Below are positions 1 through 9,795 of a stretch of 64,000 bases of DNA, one piece after another. The stretch is taken from NCBI RefSeq assembly GCF_028682175.1, contig NZ_JANHKS010000003.1, forward strand, positions 186,001 through 250,000. Direction: 5' to 3'. The translations under genes and the position numbers were made by a program. Source of the DNA: Pseudomonas putida. Lineage in GTDB: Bacteria > Pseudomonadota > Gammaproteobacteria > Pseudomonadales > Pseudomonadaceae. Below the pieces are notes generated by a model that was not told the origin of the DNA, did not search any database, and saw nothing but the letters and a program-made list of their open reading frames with translations. Positions within the stretch are counted from its first letter, which is position 1, and every line of letters starts with the position of its first letter.

Positions 1-2755
1 CTGCGCTGAGCGACATTTCCTTGTTGGTTGTGACTGTAGCCTGCGAGAAAAGTCCCTTCCAATTTGGATCTGAATCAGCGAACGGCAGGATGATTCGTGT
101 ATCGCCCCAATTTGCCGCGTTGATGAATGGAGTTTGCGCGGTGCCCAATAGTTCAGCCGGCAAACGTGGAACCACAACGATTGCCCGGATACCCTCCGAT
201 TCCCGGGCGAACGCCATGATGTGCGTGGCCTGCTCGCCGACCACTTCAAGCGGTGTGTAGCGGCCCTCGGCAAACAGCGCAGGGTGTTGTTTGCGCAGCA
301 TGAGCACCTGCGCGATCAACGCCTGCTTGATGCGTCCGTCCTGCCAGTGCGCCAGGAGTCCGGCCGGTGTTGCAGCCTGGCTCAATGCGCGCTCGCGAGC
401 GGGGTAATCCACTGGGCGACGGTTGTCCGGATCGACCAGGCTGAAATCCCAGAACTCGGTGCCCTGATACAGATCAGGCACGCCGGGCACGGTCATGCGC
501 AGCAAGGTTTGCGCCAGACTGTTCAAGGCGCCGGCGGGCGCGATGCGGTTGGCCGTCGCGCCGATGGACTGACGCAGCGCCAGCGCATCGGGGCTGAGCA
601 ATAACTGCTGCAGAAACTCGCGGCAGGCGCTTTCATAAGCCTCGTTCGGTGCGCTCCAGCTGCTTTGCAGCTTGGCTTCGCGCAGGGCCTTTTCCTGCCA
701 GCGGGTCAGGCGTTCGGCATAGGCCTGGAAGGCTTCGTCGCCGGCAAGGTCCAGCGGCCAACTGCCGAGGATCGCCTGGTACAGCATCAGTTCGTCGCCC
801 GGGCTGATCGCCGTATCACCGGCCTTGAGCGGCGCCGACAACGCGAGCCAGCGCTCGACCTGTTCGGCGTACCAGCCGGCGTTCTCGCTGAGCACGGCAA
901 GGCGGGTGCGGGTGTCTTCGCCGCGCTTGTGATCGTGGGTGGCGGTGGTCAGCAGGTTGTCCGGGAAGGTCGCACCACGCTGGATGCACACCTGGTGAAA
1001 GTCCTCTACCGGCGCACTGAAATGTTGCGGGTGGAAGCCCACATCGTTGCGCGACAACAGCACGGCCGAGCGGTAGAAAGAGGTGTCTTCCACCGACTTG
1101 GCCGCCACCGGTGAGGTCAGTTGCTGGAAACGGTTGCCGGCCTTGCGGCGCATCTCGCGCAAAGGACCGGTGGGGTAGTCGCGCAGGCTTTCGCCGCCGA
1201 GCCAGCGTTGCAGGTAGTCGAGCACCGGCCAGTCGCCTTCGCTGAGCATGTCCCGGGCGCCGGCCATGGCCTGGTCGAAGAAGCGCTGGTCCTCGGCCGA
1301 GCGGCCGCAAGCGTTGATGTAAGTGCGATAGACCGGGAAGTTGCCCACCAGCGCCAGCAGCGAGCGACGGATCGCACCGAGGGTCAGGTCGCGGCTCATT
1401 ACATCGCTGCGGGCCACTTGCAGCAGGGCCTGGGCCAGGTTTTCGAAGTCACCGGCCAGGGTGCCGTGGAGCACCAGGTCGCGGGCTTCGAGCACTTCCA
1501 GGTTGAAGTCGGCGGTGCGACCGCTGATCCGGCTCCACAGCTCGCCGAGGATTTCCTCGCCCCTGGGGTCGTGTTGCAGCAGCGACACCTGGTTCATGAA
1601 CTCGTAGCCGGTGGTGCCGTCCACGTTCCAGTCGCTGCGCAGTTGCTCGTCGGGGCCGAGGATTTTCTCGACGAAGATCGGCAGGTGCGCAAGTTCAGTG
1701 CCCGCCGGACGCCGCGAGAGCAGGCTGTCGACGCGACGGCGCAACTTGCGGCAATAACCCCGAGGGTCGGCCAGGCCGTCGATGTGATCGATGCGCAGGC
1801 CGTCTACAAGGCCTTCGGCGATCAACTGGAAAATCTTCGCGTGGGTGGCTTCGAACACCTGGGAGCGCTCGACCTTGAGGCCGCCCAGCTCGTTGATGTC
1901 GAAGAAGCGCCGCCAGTTGATGTCGTCGCCTGCGGTGCGCCAGCTGGCCAGGCGATAGTCCTGTTGCTCAAGCAGGCGGTGCAGGCGTTTGAAGCCATCA
2001 GGCTGGCGTGAATCGAACTGCTCAAGCCCGGTCTCGATGGCCTCGATCAGCGCGGGGTTGGCCTTGAGCAAGTCGGCCAGTTCGTCCTTGAGCTGCTGGG
2101 CCTGTTCATAGGCCTGCGGATGGTTGTCCAGCCGGGCGAAGGCCTGGGTCAGGGCCTCGAGCTCGGGGCGCCGCGCGGCGTTGAGCAGCGGGGCGTAGGT
2201 GCCGGGGTTGATCGGGAAGTGGTGCTGATAATGCTCGACCCGGAAACTGCCATGCTCGGCATCGAAGCGCAGCGGCACTTCGCCGTTCTGCAAGACGGTG
2301 CCGTAGTCGGTGCTCAGGAAGGGTTGCAGCAACTGGCCCTTGAGCAGCGGGTCGGGGGAATTCCACTGGATGTCGAAGAACTTCGCGTAGGGGCTGCGCT
2401 GGCCCCATTCGAGCAGGTCGAGCCACCACGGATTGTCCGCTCCGCCGACGGCCATGTGGTTGGAAACGATGTCCAGAATCAGCCCCATCCCGTGCTCGCG
2501 CAGCGTCGCCACCAGCCGGCGCAGGGCAGGTTCGCCACCCAGCTCCGGGTTGATGATGCGCGGATCGACCACGTCATAGCCGTGCATGGACCCGGCGCGG
2601 GCCTTTAGCAGCGGCGAGGCATAGAGATGACTGATGCCCAGGCTTGCGAAGTAGGGCACCTGTTTCGCGGCATCGTCCAGGGTGAAGTCTTTATGAAATT
2701 GCAGGCGCTGGGTCGCCCGCAGCGGGCTCAAGACGGGATTGACCGGCGGGTTCAT
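1..2755 (-). CDS. treY: maltooligosyl trehalose synthase (partial at the left edge)
   Basis: TreY (GH13) isomerises the reducing-end alpha-1,4 bond of malto-oligosaccharides to alpha,alpha-1,1, giving maltooligosyl-trehalose for TreZ. About 918 residues are readable with no stop before the edge, so only the extreme C-terminus is missing. Visible GH13 motifs are DIVSNHM near residue 90, LRIDHIDGL (nucleophile Asp), FVEKILG (acid Glu) and TATHDHKRGEDTR. The start codon overlaps the malQ stop as ATGA, so translation is probably coupled. It is the last visible gene of glgA-treZ-malQ-treY. Confidence 0.95.
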   Translation of the reverse strand, partial: MNPPVNPVLSPLRATQRLQFHKDFTLDDAAKQVPYFASLGISHLYASPLLKARAGSMHGYDVVDPRIINPELGGEPALRRLVATLREHGMGLILDIVSNHMAVGGADNPWWLDLLEWGQRSPYAKFFDIQWNSPDPLLKGQLLQPFLSTDYGTVLQNGEVPLRFDAEHGSFRVEHYQHHFPINPGTYAPLLNAARRPELEALTQAFARLDNHPQAYEQAQQLKDELADLLKANPALIEAIETGLEQFDSRQPDGFKRLHRLLEQQDYRLASWRTAGDDINWRRFFDINELGGLKVERSQVFEATHAKIFQLIAEGLVDGLRIDHIDGLADPRGYCRKLRRRVDSLLSRRPAGTELAHLPIFVEKILGPDEQLRSDWNVDGTTGYEFMNQVSLLQHDPRGEEILGELWSRISGRTADFNLEVLEARDLVLHGTLAGDFENLAQALLQVARSDVMSRDLTLGAIRRSLLALVGNFPVYRTYINACGRSAEDQRFFDQAMAGARDMLSEGDWPVLDYLQRWLGGESLRDYPTGPLREMRRKAGNRFQQLTSPVAAKSVEDTSFYRSAVLLSRNDVGFHPQHFSAPVEDFHQVCIQRGATFPDNLLTTATHDHKRGEDTRTRLAVLSENAGWYAEQVERWLALSAPLKAGDTAISPGDELMLYQAILGSWPLDLAGDEAFQAYAERLTRWQEKALREAKLQSSWSAPNEAYESACREFLQQLLLSPDALALRQSIGATANRIAPAGALNSLAQTLLRMTVPGVPDLYQGTEFWDFSLVDPDNRRPVDYPARERALSQAATPAGLLAHWQDGRIKQALIAQVLMLRKQHPALFAEGRYTPLEVVGEQATHIMAFARESEGIRAIVVVPRLPAELLGTAQTPFINAANWGDTRIILPFADSDPNWKGLFSQATVTTNKEMSLSA

Positions 2756-4821
2756 TGGTCACGCTCCGCTGCCTGTTGCCGCGCAGCGGCGAGGATTTCC
2801 AGACGCCGTGCGGCGTTGGCGTTGTCCAGCAACCCGGCACTGTCGCCGGGCAGGCGCCTGCGCCAGTTGGGGTGGCTGTCGATGGTGCCGGGCAGGTTGG
2901 CCTGCTGTTCGATGCCCATGGCGTCTTCGATGGGCAGCAGCACCAAGGGCGCACGGGTGTGGCCCAGATAGCGCACGCTGCCGTCGATCATGTCGCTGTC
3001 GTTGCTGTCGTGCATGCCGTAGTTCAGGCGCAACGCAGCGCGCAGGCCTTCACGTTCGCGTTCGCGGGCTTCGCGCCATTGGCGTTCGGTGTCGTCGTCG
3101 ATGTGGCCCAGGGTCTTGTTCCAGTCGATGTCCAGCTCGCTGAGCCAGCCGGTAAGGGTGGGCAAATCGTGGGTGCTGGTGGTCGCCAGGGCATCGTCGG
3201 ACCATTTGATGATCGGCTTGAAATGGGCGTTGTCCTGCTCGAACAACAGCACACGCATGCCCAGGATGGCCCGGGCCGAAAGCTTGTCGTGCAGGCCCTC
3301 GGGCACCGTGCCCAGGTCCTCGCCGAGGACCACCGCCTTGTGTCGCCAGGATTCCAGGCACAACAGGCGCAGCATGTCGTCCAGCGGGTAATTGAGGTAC
3401 GCGCCCTCGCTTGGCGGTGAGCCCAGCGGCACCACCCACAGGCGTTGCAGGCCCATCACGTGGTCGATGCGCAGGCCGCCGGCGTGGGCGAAGTTGGCCC
3501 GCAGCATTTCGATGAAGGCGCGAAAGCCATTGCGCTTGAGGCCCGTGGGCGAGAACGCCGAGATCCCCCAGCTTTGCCCCGAGCGGTTGAGAATGTCGGG
3601 CGGCGCGCCTACGGTCAGTGCCGAGAGCAGTTCATCCTGGCGGCTCCAGGCCTGGCTCCCGGCCCCGTCGGCACCCACGGCAAGGTCGCCGATCAAGCCG
3701 ACGCTCATGCCGCTGCCGCGCGCGGCGGTCTGCGCCCGCTCCAAGCCTCGGGCGATCAGCCACTGGGCGAAGGCGTGGAAACCGATCTGCTCGGCGTGGC
3801 TGGCGGCAAACTCGTCGATGGCCTGGCTGCGCGGGTTCTTGAACTGTTCGGGCCACTCGTGCCAGTTGCCGCTGATGCCGAGTGTTTCACACTGGTCACG
3901 CAGGGCCTCGAAGCGGCAGTGGTTTTCCAGTGCCTCGCCACCGGCGTGACGGAAGCTCTTGAAGTCTTCGTGCAGCGGATTGCCACTGGCGATGAACGAG
4001 GCGTACAACGCACGGAAAATCTTCCATTTGGCCGCCGCAGCGGCGGGCCAATCGATCAGGGATTGTTCTTCCAGACGCTTGAGTTCTTCACCCAGGCCCG
4101 TTTCGTCGATGGCGGTGCGCAGGGCCCGCTCGCCGAGAATTGCACCGGGGGCCGCGTACAGCGCATTGAGGAACAACCGGCTCGATGGCGAGTAGGGACT
4201 GAAGCGCTCGGTGTCGCTGGCGAACATCGCGTGCACAGGGCTGATGGCGATCGCCGCGGCACCGCGCTCCCCGGCTGCCCGGGCAAAGGTTTCCAGCGCC
4301 TGGGTGTCGCCGAAGCCGCCGTCGCCACTCCTGCGCAGATAATAGAGTTGCAGGGTCAGACCCCAGGCACGGGGCACGCTGGTATCGGTGGCCATGGCCA
4401 GGCTGTAGGCGGTCCTGGGCGCCACGGCGATGGTCAGGTGCTGGCCGTCGATGGCCAGTTGCTGATAACCGACGGTGGCCAGCGCGGGCAGCTCGGCATT
4501 AGCGGTGAGGTTGGCCTCCAGGCGCGAGCCGTCTTCGAGTTCGAGCACGAATGGGGTGTTCGGCTTGAACCATGCCGAGAGGTCGAGGTTGCTGCCGTGA
4601 TCCACCGTCAGCAGCGGTGGCGGGGTGGTCGATTGGCTCTCGTGCCGCAGGCGCTCAAGGCTGGCAGCGATCTGTGAGTCGTCTGTGGCGGGGTGGCCGA
4701 GACTTTCGAGTACCTTGCGCAGCACGTCGGGGCTGACCCGCTGCGGTCGTGCGTTGGCGTCTTTCCAGTCGACCGACAATCCCGCCTCGGTCGCCAGCAT
4801 TTCCAGTTGCTCATTGCTCAT
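2752..4821 (-). CDS. malQ: 4-alpha-glucanotransferase (amylomaltase)
   Basis: GH77 disproportionating enzyme of about 689 residues that lengthens or re-sorts malto-oligosaccharides, giving chains usable by TreY. Motifs are GGLRIDHVMGLQRLW (nucleophile Asp), VVLGEDLGTVPEG (acid/base Glu) and STHDLPTLTGW. The ATG at 4821 (protein begins MSNEQLEML) has GGAGG about 6 bases upstream and overlaps the end of treZ by 11 bases. A start seven codons further upstream is possible but has no ribosome-binding site. The gene ends inside the treY start codon, so the operon is tightly packed. Confidence 0.93.
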   Translation of the reverse strand: MSNEQLEMLATEAGLSVDWKDANARPQRVSPDVLRKVLESLGHPATDDSQIAASLERLRHESQSTTPPPLLTVDHGSNLDLSAWFKPNTPFVLELEDGSRLEANLTANAELPALATVGYQQLAIDGQHLTIAVAPRTAYSLAMATDTSVPRAWGLTLQLYYLRRSGDGGFGDTQALETFARAAGERGAAAIAISPVHAMFASDTERFSPYSPSSRLFLNALYAAPGAILGERALRTAIDETGLGEELKRLEEQSLIDWPAAAAAKWKIFRALYASFIASGNPLHEDFKSFRHAGGEALENHCRFEALRDQCETLGISGNWHEWPEQFKNPRSQAIDEFAASHAEQIGFHAFAQWLIARGLERAQTAARGSGMSVGLIGDLAVGADGAGSQAWSRQDELLSALTVGAPPDILNRSGQSWGISAFSPTGLKRNGFRAFIEMLRANFAHAGGLRIDHVMGLQRLWVVPLGSPPSEGAYLNYPLDDMLRLLCLESWRHKAVVLGEDLGTVPEGLHDKLSARAILGMRVLLFEQDNAHFKPIIKWSDDALATTSTHDLPTLTGWLSELDIDWNKTLGHIDDDTERQWREAREREREGLRAALRLNYGMHDSNDSDMIDGSVRYLGHTRAPLVLLPIEDAMGIEQQANLPGTIDSHPNWRRRLPGDSAGLLDNANAARRLEILAAARQQAAERDQ

Positions 4822-6625
4822 CCGTATCCTCCGCAACGTCACTCGATATCAGGCTGACAATGGCCGTGTAGGGATTGAGGCTGCCCCGGCGTGAAAGTTC
4901 TGCCGATTGTGGATGGGATTCATGAAGAACATGCTGCACGCCATGGCTGTCGACCTGCACGCTGTGTTCGCTGAGGTTCAGATCAATGCGCAGCACCTGG
5001 CCGTCGCCCATCTCCCAGCGTGCACTGACCGCCTTGTCGGCCAGCACCTGGGCACCCAGCGCCCTGGCGCCGGCCAGACGCGGCACGATGTGCGCGTGGC
5101 GGACCGCGAGCAGTTCGCGGTACAGCGCCTGCCAGTTGCGATGATCCTGCCCCAGGTCGGTTTCCAGCAGCAGTGCGTCGGCGGCCGGGCGCGAGGAGCG
5201 GAAAGTCTGCAAGGCGTTGGGGTCGGGGATGCGTTCACGTCGAGCAGGATCCGCGAAGGCGGCAAAGTCGGCGAACTCTCCGCGCCGCCCTTCGCGCACG
5301 GCATCGGCCAGTTCATCGTGGAAGTCGGTGAAGAACAGGAACGGCTCGCTGGCCCCCCATTCATCGCCCATGAACATCAGCGGAATCATCGGCGACAACA
5401 ACAGCAAGGCCGTGGCCGCGCGCAGTGCAGGGGCCGGGCAGAGTTGAATCAGGCGCTCGCCCAGGGCGCGGTTGCCGATCTGGTCGTGGTTCTGCAGGAA
5501 CAGCACGAACGCGGTCGGCGGCAGATGGGCGCTGGGTTCACCACGGGCGTGACCATGGCGGGTGGTTTCGCCCTGATAGACGAACCCCTCGCCCAACAGC
5601 CGCGCCAGCTTGTGGGTAGGCTGCTCGGCGAAGTCGGTGTAGTAGGCGTCGGTTTCGCCGGTCAGCAGAACGTGCAGGGTGTTGTGGCCGTCGTCGTTCC
5701 ATTGCGCGTCGTAACCCTTGGTGATGTGGCTGGCCTGGTTGAATTCGTTTTCCAGGGTCAGCCACACATGCCGGGAGGGCGGAACTGCCTGACGAATCCG
5801 CTGGGCCATTTCCTGCAGGAAGGTCGGATCTTCGATGGCGTGCACGGCATCGAAACGCAGGCCGTCGAAGCGGTAGTCGAGCAACCACATCAGGCTGTTG
5901 TCGATGAAAAAGTCGCGCACCTCGCGGCGGCGGAAATCGATGGCATCGCCCCAGGGCGTCTTCTTGTCGCTGCGAAAAAAGTGTTTGGCGTAGGCGTTCA
6001 GGTAATTGCCGTCCGGCCCGAAGTGGTTATAGACCACGTCCAGAATCACCATCAGGCCCAGGCCGTGGGCGGTGTCAATCAGATGCTTGAGCTGCTCGGG
6101 CGTGCCGTAGGAAGACTGTGGTGCGTAGGGCAGCACGCCGTCATAGCCCCAGTTACGCTCGCCGGGAAACTGCGCGATGGGCATGAGTTCGATGGCCGTG
6201 ATGCCGGTATCCACCAGCCGTTGCAGGTGCTGCTCGACCCCCGCAAAGCCGCCGAGGGCGCCGACGTGCAGCTCGTAGATGACCGCCTCGTGCCAGGGGC
6301 GTCCGCTCCAGGCACTGTGCTGCCATTCGAAGGCGTTGTGATCGACGACCCGGCTGTAGCCATGCACCTCGCTGACCTGAGCCCGGGAAGCCGGGTCAGG
6401 TACCTTGAGGTTTTCATCGATGGTGTAGCGATAGCCTGTGCCTGCCGGGCATCGGGTATCAAGGACGAACCAGCCGTTTTCCTGCGGCAGGAGGGCCAGT
6501 GATGGCCCGTCCTCTAACTCCACGCTGACGTAGTAGGCATCCGGTGCCCAGAGGGCGAACCGGGTGTGTTCGGGATCCAGCAAGACGGCGCCGTGGCGCC
6601 AGCTCTCATCCGTGCGCGATGGCAT
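4811..6625 (-). CDS. treZ: malto-oligosyltrehalose trehalohydrolase
   Basis: GH13 enzyme of 604 residues that releases free trehalose from maltooligosyl-trehalose, the step after TreY. It has an N-terminal early-set beta domain (FALWAPDAYYVSV) followed by a TIM barrel with DVVYNHFG, FDGLRFDAVHAI (nucleophile Asp), LTLENEFN (acid Glu) and LQNHDQIGNRALGER. The ATG at 6625 follows AAGGGG at a good distance. It lies 30 bases after glgA and overlaps malQ, consistent with one transcript. Confidence 0.95.
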   Translation of the reverse strand: MPSRTDESWRHGAVLLDPEHTRFALWAPDAYYVSVELEDGPSLALLPQENGWFVLDTRCPAGTGYRYTIDENLKVPDPASRAQVSEVHGYSRVVDHNAFEWQHSAWSGRPWHEAVIYELHVGALGGFAGVEQHLQRLVDTGITAIELMPIAQFPGERNWGYDGVLPYAPQSSYGTPEQLKHLIDTAHGLGLMVILDVVYNHFGPDGNYLNAYAKHFFRSDKKTPWGDAIDFRRREVRDFFIDNSLMWLLDYRFDGLRFDAVHAIEDPTFLQEMAQRIRQAVPPSRHVWLTLENEFNQASHITKGYDAQWNDDGHNTLHVLLTGETDAYYTDFAEQPTHKLARLLGEGFVYQGETTRHGHARGEPSAHLPPTAFVLFLQNHDQIGNRALGERLIQLCPAPALRAATALLLLSPMIPLMFMGDEWGASEPFLFFTDFHDELADAVREGRRGEFADFAAFADPARRERIPDPNALQTFRSSRPAADALLLETDLGQDHRNWQALYRELLAVRHAHIVPRLAGARALGAQVLADKAVSARWEMGDGQVLRIDLNLSEHSVQVDSHGVQHVLHESHPQSAELSRRGSLNPYTAIVSLISSDVAEDTDEQ

Positions 6626-6655
6626 CCGTTACCCCTTATCTGTGTTCGGTATGAC

Positions 6656-8242
6656 TCAGTAATGCAGTGCAGCCCCCACGTTCTTCTTCAACAGCTCCTG
6701 ATAAAGATCGGCATAGGGTTCAACGGCCTTGTGCCAGTCGAATGGTGCAGCCATGGCGCGGCAACGCATGGCGTTGAGCAAAGGCGGGTTCTCGAACACC
6801 TTGAAGGCGCGGGTCAGGGCTTCGGTGTAGCTTTCAACGGTAGATTCGTTGAACAGGAAGCCGGTGCAGCCGTCTTCGATGGTGTCCGCCAGACCGCCGG
6901 TGCAGCGGGCCACTGGCAATGAGCCGAAACGCTGGGCGTACATCTGGCTCAGGCCGCAAGGCTCGTAGCGCGATGGCATCAGCAGGAAATCGCTGCCGGC
7001 GAACATGCGCCGGGCGTCGGTTTCGTTGAAGCCGACACGCACGCTGATCTGACCGGGGAAGCGGGCGGCGAGGGCGCGCATGGCGTCTTCTTCGTCGGGT
7101 TCGCCACGGCCAATGATCGCGATCTGGCCGCCATTCTTGACGATGAACTCGGACACCCCGATGGTCAGGTCCAGACCCTTCTGGTACACGAGGCGCGAAA
7201 CCACGGCGAATAGCGGGCCGGTGGAAGGCTCAAGCTCGAACAACTCACGGACGTGATCGGCGTTGATCTCCTTGCGGGTCCACTCGTTGGGCGCGAAGTT
7301 GCAGATCAAGTGATCATCGGTGGCCGCATCCCAGCTTTCATCGATGCCGTTGGGAATCCCGCTCAGTTGGCCGCGATTGGCCTTGCTCTGCAGGAAGCCT
7401 TCCAGGCCGCAGCCGAAATCCGGGGTGGTGATTTCCTTGGCATAGGTGGCGCTGACGGTGGTGATGTGGCTCGCATAGGCCATGCCGGCCTTGATGAACG
7501 ACAGGCGACCGTAGAACTCCATGCCATCGGGACCCAGTGCCTGATCGGGAATCCCCAGCTCGCGGCTCGATGCGGTGCTGACGAAGCCCTGATAGGCCAG
7601 GTTGTGGATGGTGAAAATGCTCGGCGTACTCTGGCCGCGCCACTTCATGTAGGCAGGGGCCAGGCCCGCTGGCCAGTCGTGGGCGTGAACCAGCTCGGGG
7701 CACCACTGGGTTTTCACGGCGCCGGCGGCGAAGTCCGCAGCCGCCAGGCCCAGGCGGGCGAAACGGATGTGGTTGTCGGACCAGTCGCGGCCATGGTTGT
7801 CGCCGTAGGGCGTGCCTTCGCGTTCGTACAGTTCGGGGCAGATCAATACATAAATGACCAGGCCGTCTTTCATGTCCATCCGGCCGATCTTGCAGGGAGG
7901 CAGGGCCGCATGGCCGCCCAGCTCGCTGATGATATGAATCGGGTTTCCGCTATTGATGACCTGTGGGTAGCCGGGAATCAGCACGCGTACATCGTGCAGG
8001 TGGCGCATGGCGCGCGGCAGTGCAGCAGACACATCACCCAGACCGCCGGTTTTCACCAGATCGGCCATTTCCGAAGTGACGAACAGAACCTTTTTTCTGT
8101 TCACCATGGATATGCCTGGTTGTACAGGGGGCAGTTGCAGCAGAGGTGCGCTCGTCGTTGCGAAGACCGGCAGATGGGTCAGCTCGCTGGCCGGCTGATT
8201 AAAACTCTCTCCCTTCTGGGTTTTGACAGCGGCACTAATCAT
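6656..8242 (-). CDS. glgA: glycogen synthase (ADP-glucose type, GT5)
   Basis: Transfers glucose from ADP-glucose to growing alpha-1,4-glucan and is the first gene of glgA-treZ-malQ-treY. The GT5 signature KTGGLGDV lies at residues 64-71, and the C-terminal GT-B half contains EPCGLSQMYAQRFG. The chosen ATG at 8242 (MISAAVKTQ) has GGGAG about 7 bases upstream. This leaves about 45 residues before the usual GlgA start (MVNRKKVLFVTSEMA, ATG at 8107), so the first 45 residues are a genus-type extension or are untranslated. An ATG at 8299 has a poorly spaced ribosome-binding site. Confidence 0.93.
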   Translation of the reverse strand: MISAAVKTQKGESFNQPASELTHLPVFATTSAPLLQLPPVQPGISMVNRKKVLFVTSEMADLVKTGGLGDVSAALPRAMRHLHDVRVLIPGYPQVINSGNPIHIISELGGHAALPPCKIGRMDMKDGLVIYVLICPELYEREGTPYGDNHGRDWSDNHIRFARLGLAAADFAAGAVKTQWCPELVHAHDWPAGLAPAYMKWRGQSTPSIFTIHNLAYQGFVSTASSRELGIPDQALGPDGMEFYGRLSFIKAGMAYASHITTVSATYAKEITTPDFGCGLEGFLQSKANRGQLSGIPNGIDESWDAATDDHLICNFAPNEWTRKEINADHVRELFELEPSTGPLFAVVSRLVYQKGLDLTIGVSEFIVKNGGQIAIIGRGEPDEEDAMRALAARFPGQISVRVGFNETDARRMFAGSDFLLMPSRYEPCGLSQMYAQRFGSLPVARCTGGLADTIEDGCTGFLFNESTVESYTEALTRAFKVFENPPLLNAMRCRAMAAPFDWHKAVEPYADLYQELLKKNVGAALHY

Positions 8243-8846
8243 CGTTTTCTCCCATTCGATACGCAGTGTTGGTACAGCACTTGAGTTGTAATTGGCCATG
8301 TCCTATGGCCAGGCACACAAGACCTACGCAAGATCGATACCCATTTACCGACTGCATAGTGAAGGACAGGGTGAAAGCGGCCTCTGCTCGGGCTTCAACC
8401 AATAGCATAGGCGCTCTATTGTGCTGACCCGGGGGTTTTGCAGAAGTTTCGACTTTTTTTCAAGGATATGTCTGGGACGGGGCACGGCAGCTTTTTGTAG
8501 GAAAAATTTCATCTTGCTACACCATCTCCATGGCCGGGCCGTGCGCCGCCTTGGCGCAGGGTAAACGGGAAAAACGGGTGGACGACCGTTGATCGGATTG
8601 TTCGACAATCAAACCAATGGGGCCGACGGAGCATAGCGTTTAAAGATTGTTTTGCGACCACCCGGTCACGAAAATTCGACGAGATGCCATTTCTCGGTGC
8701 GTCATGGATCGATTCTTGTGCGTTCGGAGAAAAATCCTACTTTTGTACCGGTCCTTTTGCGTGCGTCCCACGGTAGAATCCCGGTCACGCGGCAACCGGC
8801 TCTCTGGCCCGTTGCCAGTCACCTTTTCCAGTTGTAGAGGAAGTCA
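8243..8846. promoter_or_regulatory. divergent intergenic region, glgA / GNAT gene
   Basis: About 600 bases between divergent genes, presumably holding both promoters. No convincing reading frame was found. The only structure noticed is a small dyad GATTGT-TCG-ACAATC at 8596-8610. It has no REP element, unlike most large gaps in the window. Confidence 0.4.
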
Positions 8847-9338
8847 ATGCAAGCCCCTGAGGTGCTGGTCCTGCAAGCCAGCTATAGCAACCCGGTCCAC
8901 GCCGAAGCCATCGGCTTTCTGCTCAATCAATATGCCGAAGACCCAATGGGCGGGGGCCACTCCCTGTCCATGGACACTCGCGAGCAACTGGCGATCGAGC
9001 TGGCCAAACGTCCCCATGCGTTCAGCGTGCTGGCCTTCATCGCGGGCGAGCCGGTGGGGCTGGTCAACTGTTTCGAGGGGTTCTCCACCTTCGCTTGCCG
9101 CCCGCTGGTCAACGTTCATGACGTGGTGGTGATCGCGTCTGCCCGTGGGCAGGGCATCAGCCAGAAGATGCTGGCCAAGGTCGAGGAAATCGCCCGTCAG
9201 CGCGGTTGCTGCAAGATCACCCTGGAAGTGCTCGAAGGCAACACGGCGGCCCGCGGCGCTTATGAGAAGCTGGGTTTCAGCGACTACCAGCTCGACCCGC
9301 AGATGGGCCGCGCGTTGTTCTGGCAGAAGGCGTTGTAA
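8847..9338 (+). CDS. GNAT family N-acetyltransferase
   Basis: A 163-residue single-domain acyl-CoA-dependent acetyltransferase. The acetyl-CoA loop is visible as VVVIASARGQGISQKML (residues about 94-110), the Q/RxxGxG motif of the fold. It is followed by ITLEVLEGNTAARGAYEKLGF, the usual motif B with N..A...Y.k.GF. The ATG has GAGGAAG about 6 bases upstream. The substrate cannot be told from sequence. The gene stands alone, divergent from the glycogen operon and followed by REP elements. Confidence 0.88.
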   Translation: MQAPEVLVLQASYSNPVHAEAIGFLLNQYAEDPMGGGHSLSMDTREQLAIELAKRPHAFSVLAFIAGEPVGLVNCFEGFSTFACRPLVNVHDVVVIASARGQGISQKMLAKVEEIARQRGCCKITLEVLEGNTAARGAYEKLGFSDYQLDPQMGRALFWQKAL

Positions 9339-9377
9339 GCCACCAATCTGTTCGTAGCGGGACTGGACACCAATCCC

Positions 9378-9437
9378 CTGTGGGAGCTGGCTTGCCAGCG
9401 AAAGCGGCCGCCTTCGCGGGCAAGCCCGCTCCCACAG
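9378..9437. repeat. REP inverted pair (BIME)
   Basis: Two facing copies of the Pseudomonas REP core (TGTGGGAGCTGGCTTGCCAG and its near-complement ending GCAAGCCCGCTCCCACAG) form a 60-base palindrome downstream of the GNAT gene. The left copy is slightly degenerate (CTGGCTTGCCAG instead of CGGGCTTGCCCG). Confidence 0.9.
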
Positions 9438-9461
9438 AAGCAGATCGAAGCACGACGCAGT

Positions 9462-9493
9462 CCCGTAGCAGCCGGGCTTGCCCGCGGGAGCGG
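9462..9493. repeat. single REP element, GTAGCAG subtype
   Basis: CCCGTAGCAGCCGGGCTTGC followed by CCGCGGGAGCGG: a lone REP unit of a different subtype from the pair just upstream. Confidence 0.8.
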
Positions 9494-9612
9494 TCCTGAA
9501 CATTCCACTGTTGCCTGGGCAACACCTTTCAAAATATTTGTAACAGTTAAGTCCTGTAGGAATATTCCTTGCGCGAGGTAGGATCGCCTCCCGTATTCAT
9601 TTCAGGACACCC

Positions 9613-9792
9613 ATGTCTCTCTCACTGGAACCTCCCAGTTGCCGATTGTGCCCACTGACCGCAGATCGCTTTTTTCTTTCTCCTGGCGCTGATTCGCGCC
9701 TGATCACGATTATTCTTCCCCAGAACGACCTGCCTGCTGGCACGTCGGGCTTCGTCGTGCCTGTCCTCTCGCCACTGATAAGGATGCATTGA
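9613..9792 (+). CDS. possible 59-residue leader ORF before the TerC-family gene
   Basis: ATG at 9613 with AGGA 7 bases upstream opens a 59-codon frame that ends TGA at 9790-9792, only 3 bases before the start of the membrane protein gene. The peptide (begins MSLSLEPPSCRLCPL) matches nothing I know and has no signal sequence. Its codon use is poor in G/C third positions compared with real genes here, so it may be a regulatory leader peptide or chance. The stop/start spacing would allow translational coupling. A GGCACG/CGTGCC hairpin lies inside it near 9740-9762. Confidence 0.35.
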   Translation: MSLSLEPPSCRLCPLTADRFFLSPGADSRLITIILPQNDLPAGTSGFVVPVLSPLIRMH

Positions 9793-9795
9793 TCC

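Noticed and set aside
1121..2011. Long plus-strand open frames across the treY, treZ and malQ genes
   Set aside because: They are opposite-strand shadows created by high third-position GC; their translations are low-complexity and lack family motifs.
9540..9795. Manganese-sensing yybP-ykoY riboswitch before the TerC gene
   Set aside because: The conserved loop sequences of that riboswitch were not recognisable; only a short ORF and small hairpins were seen.
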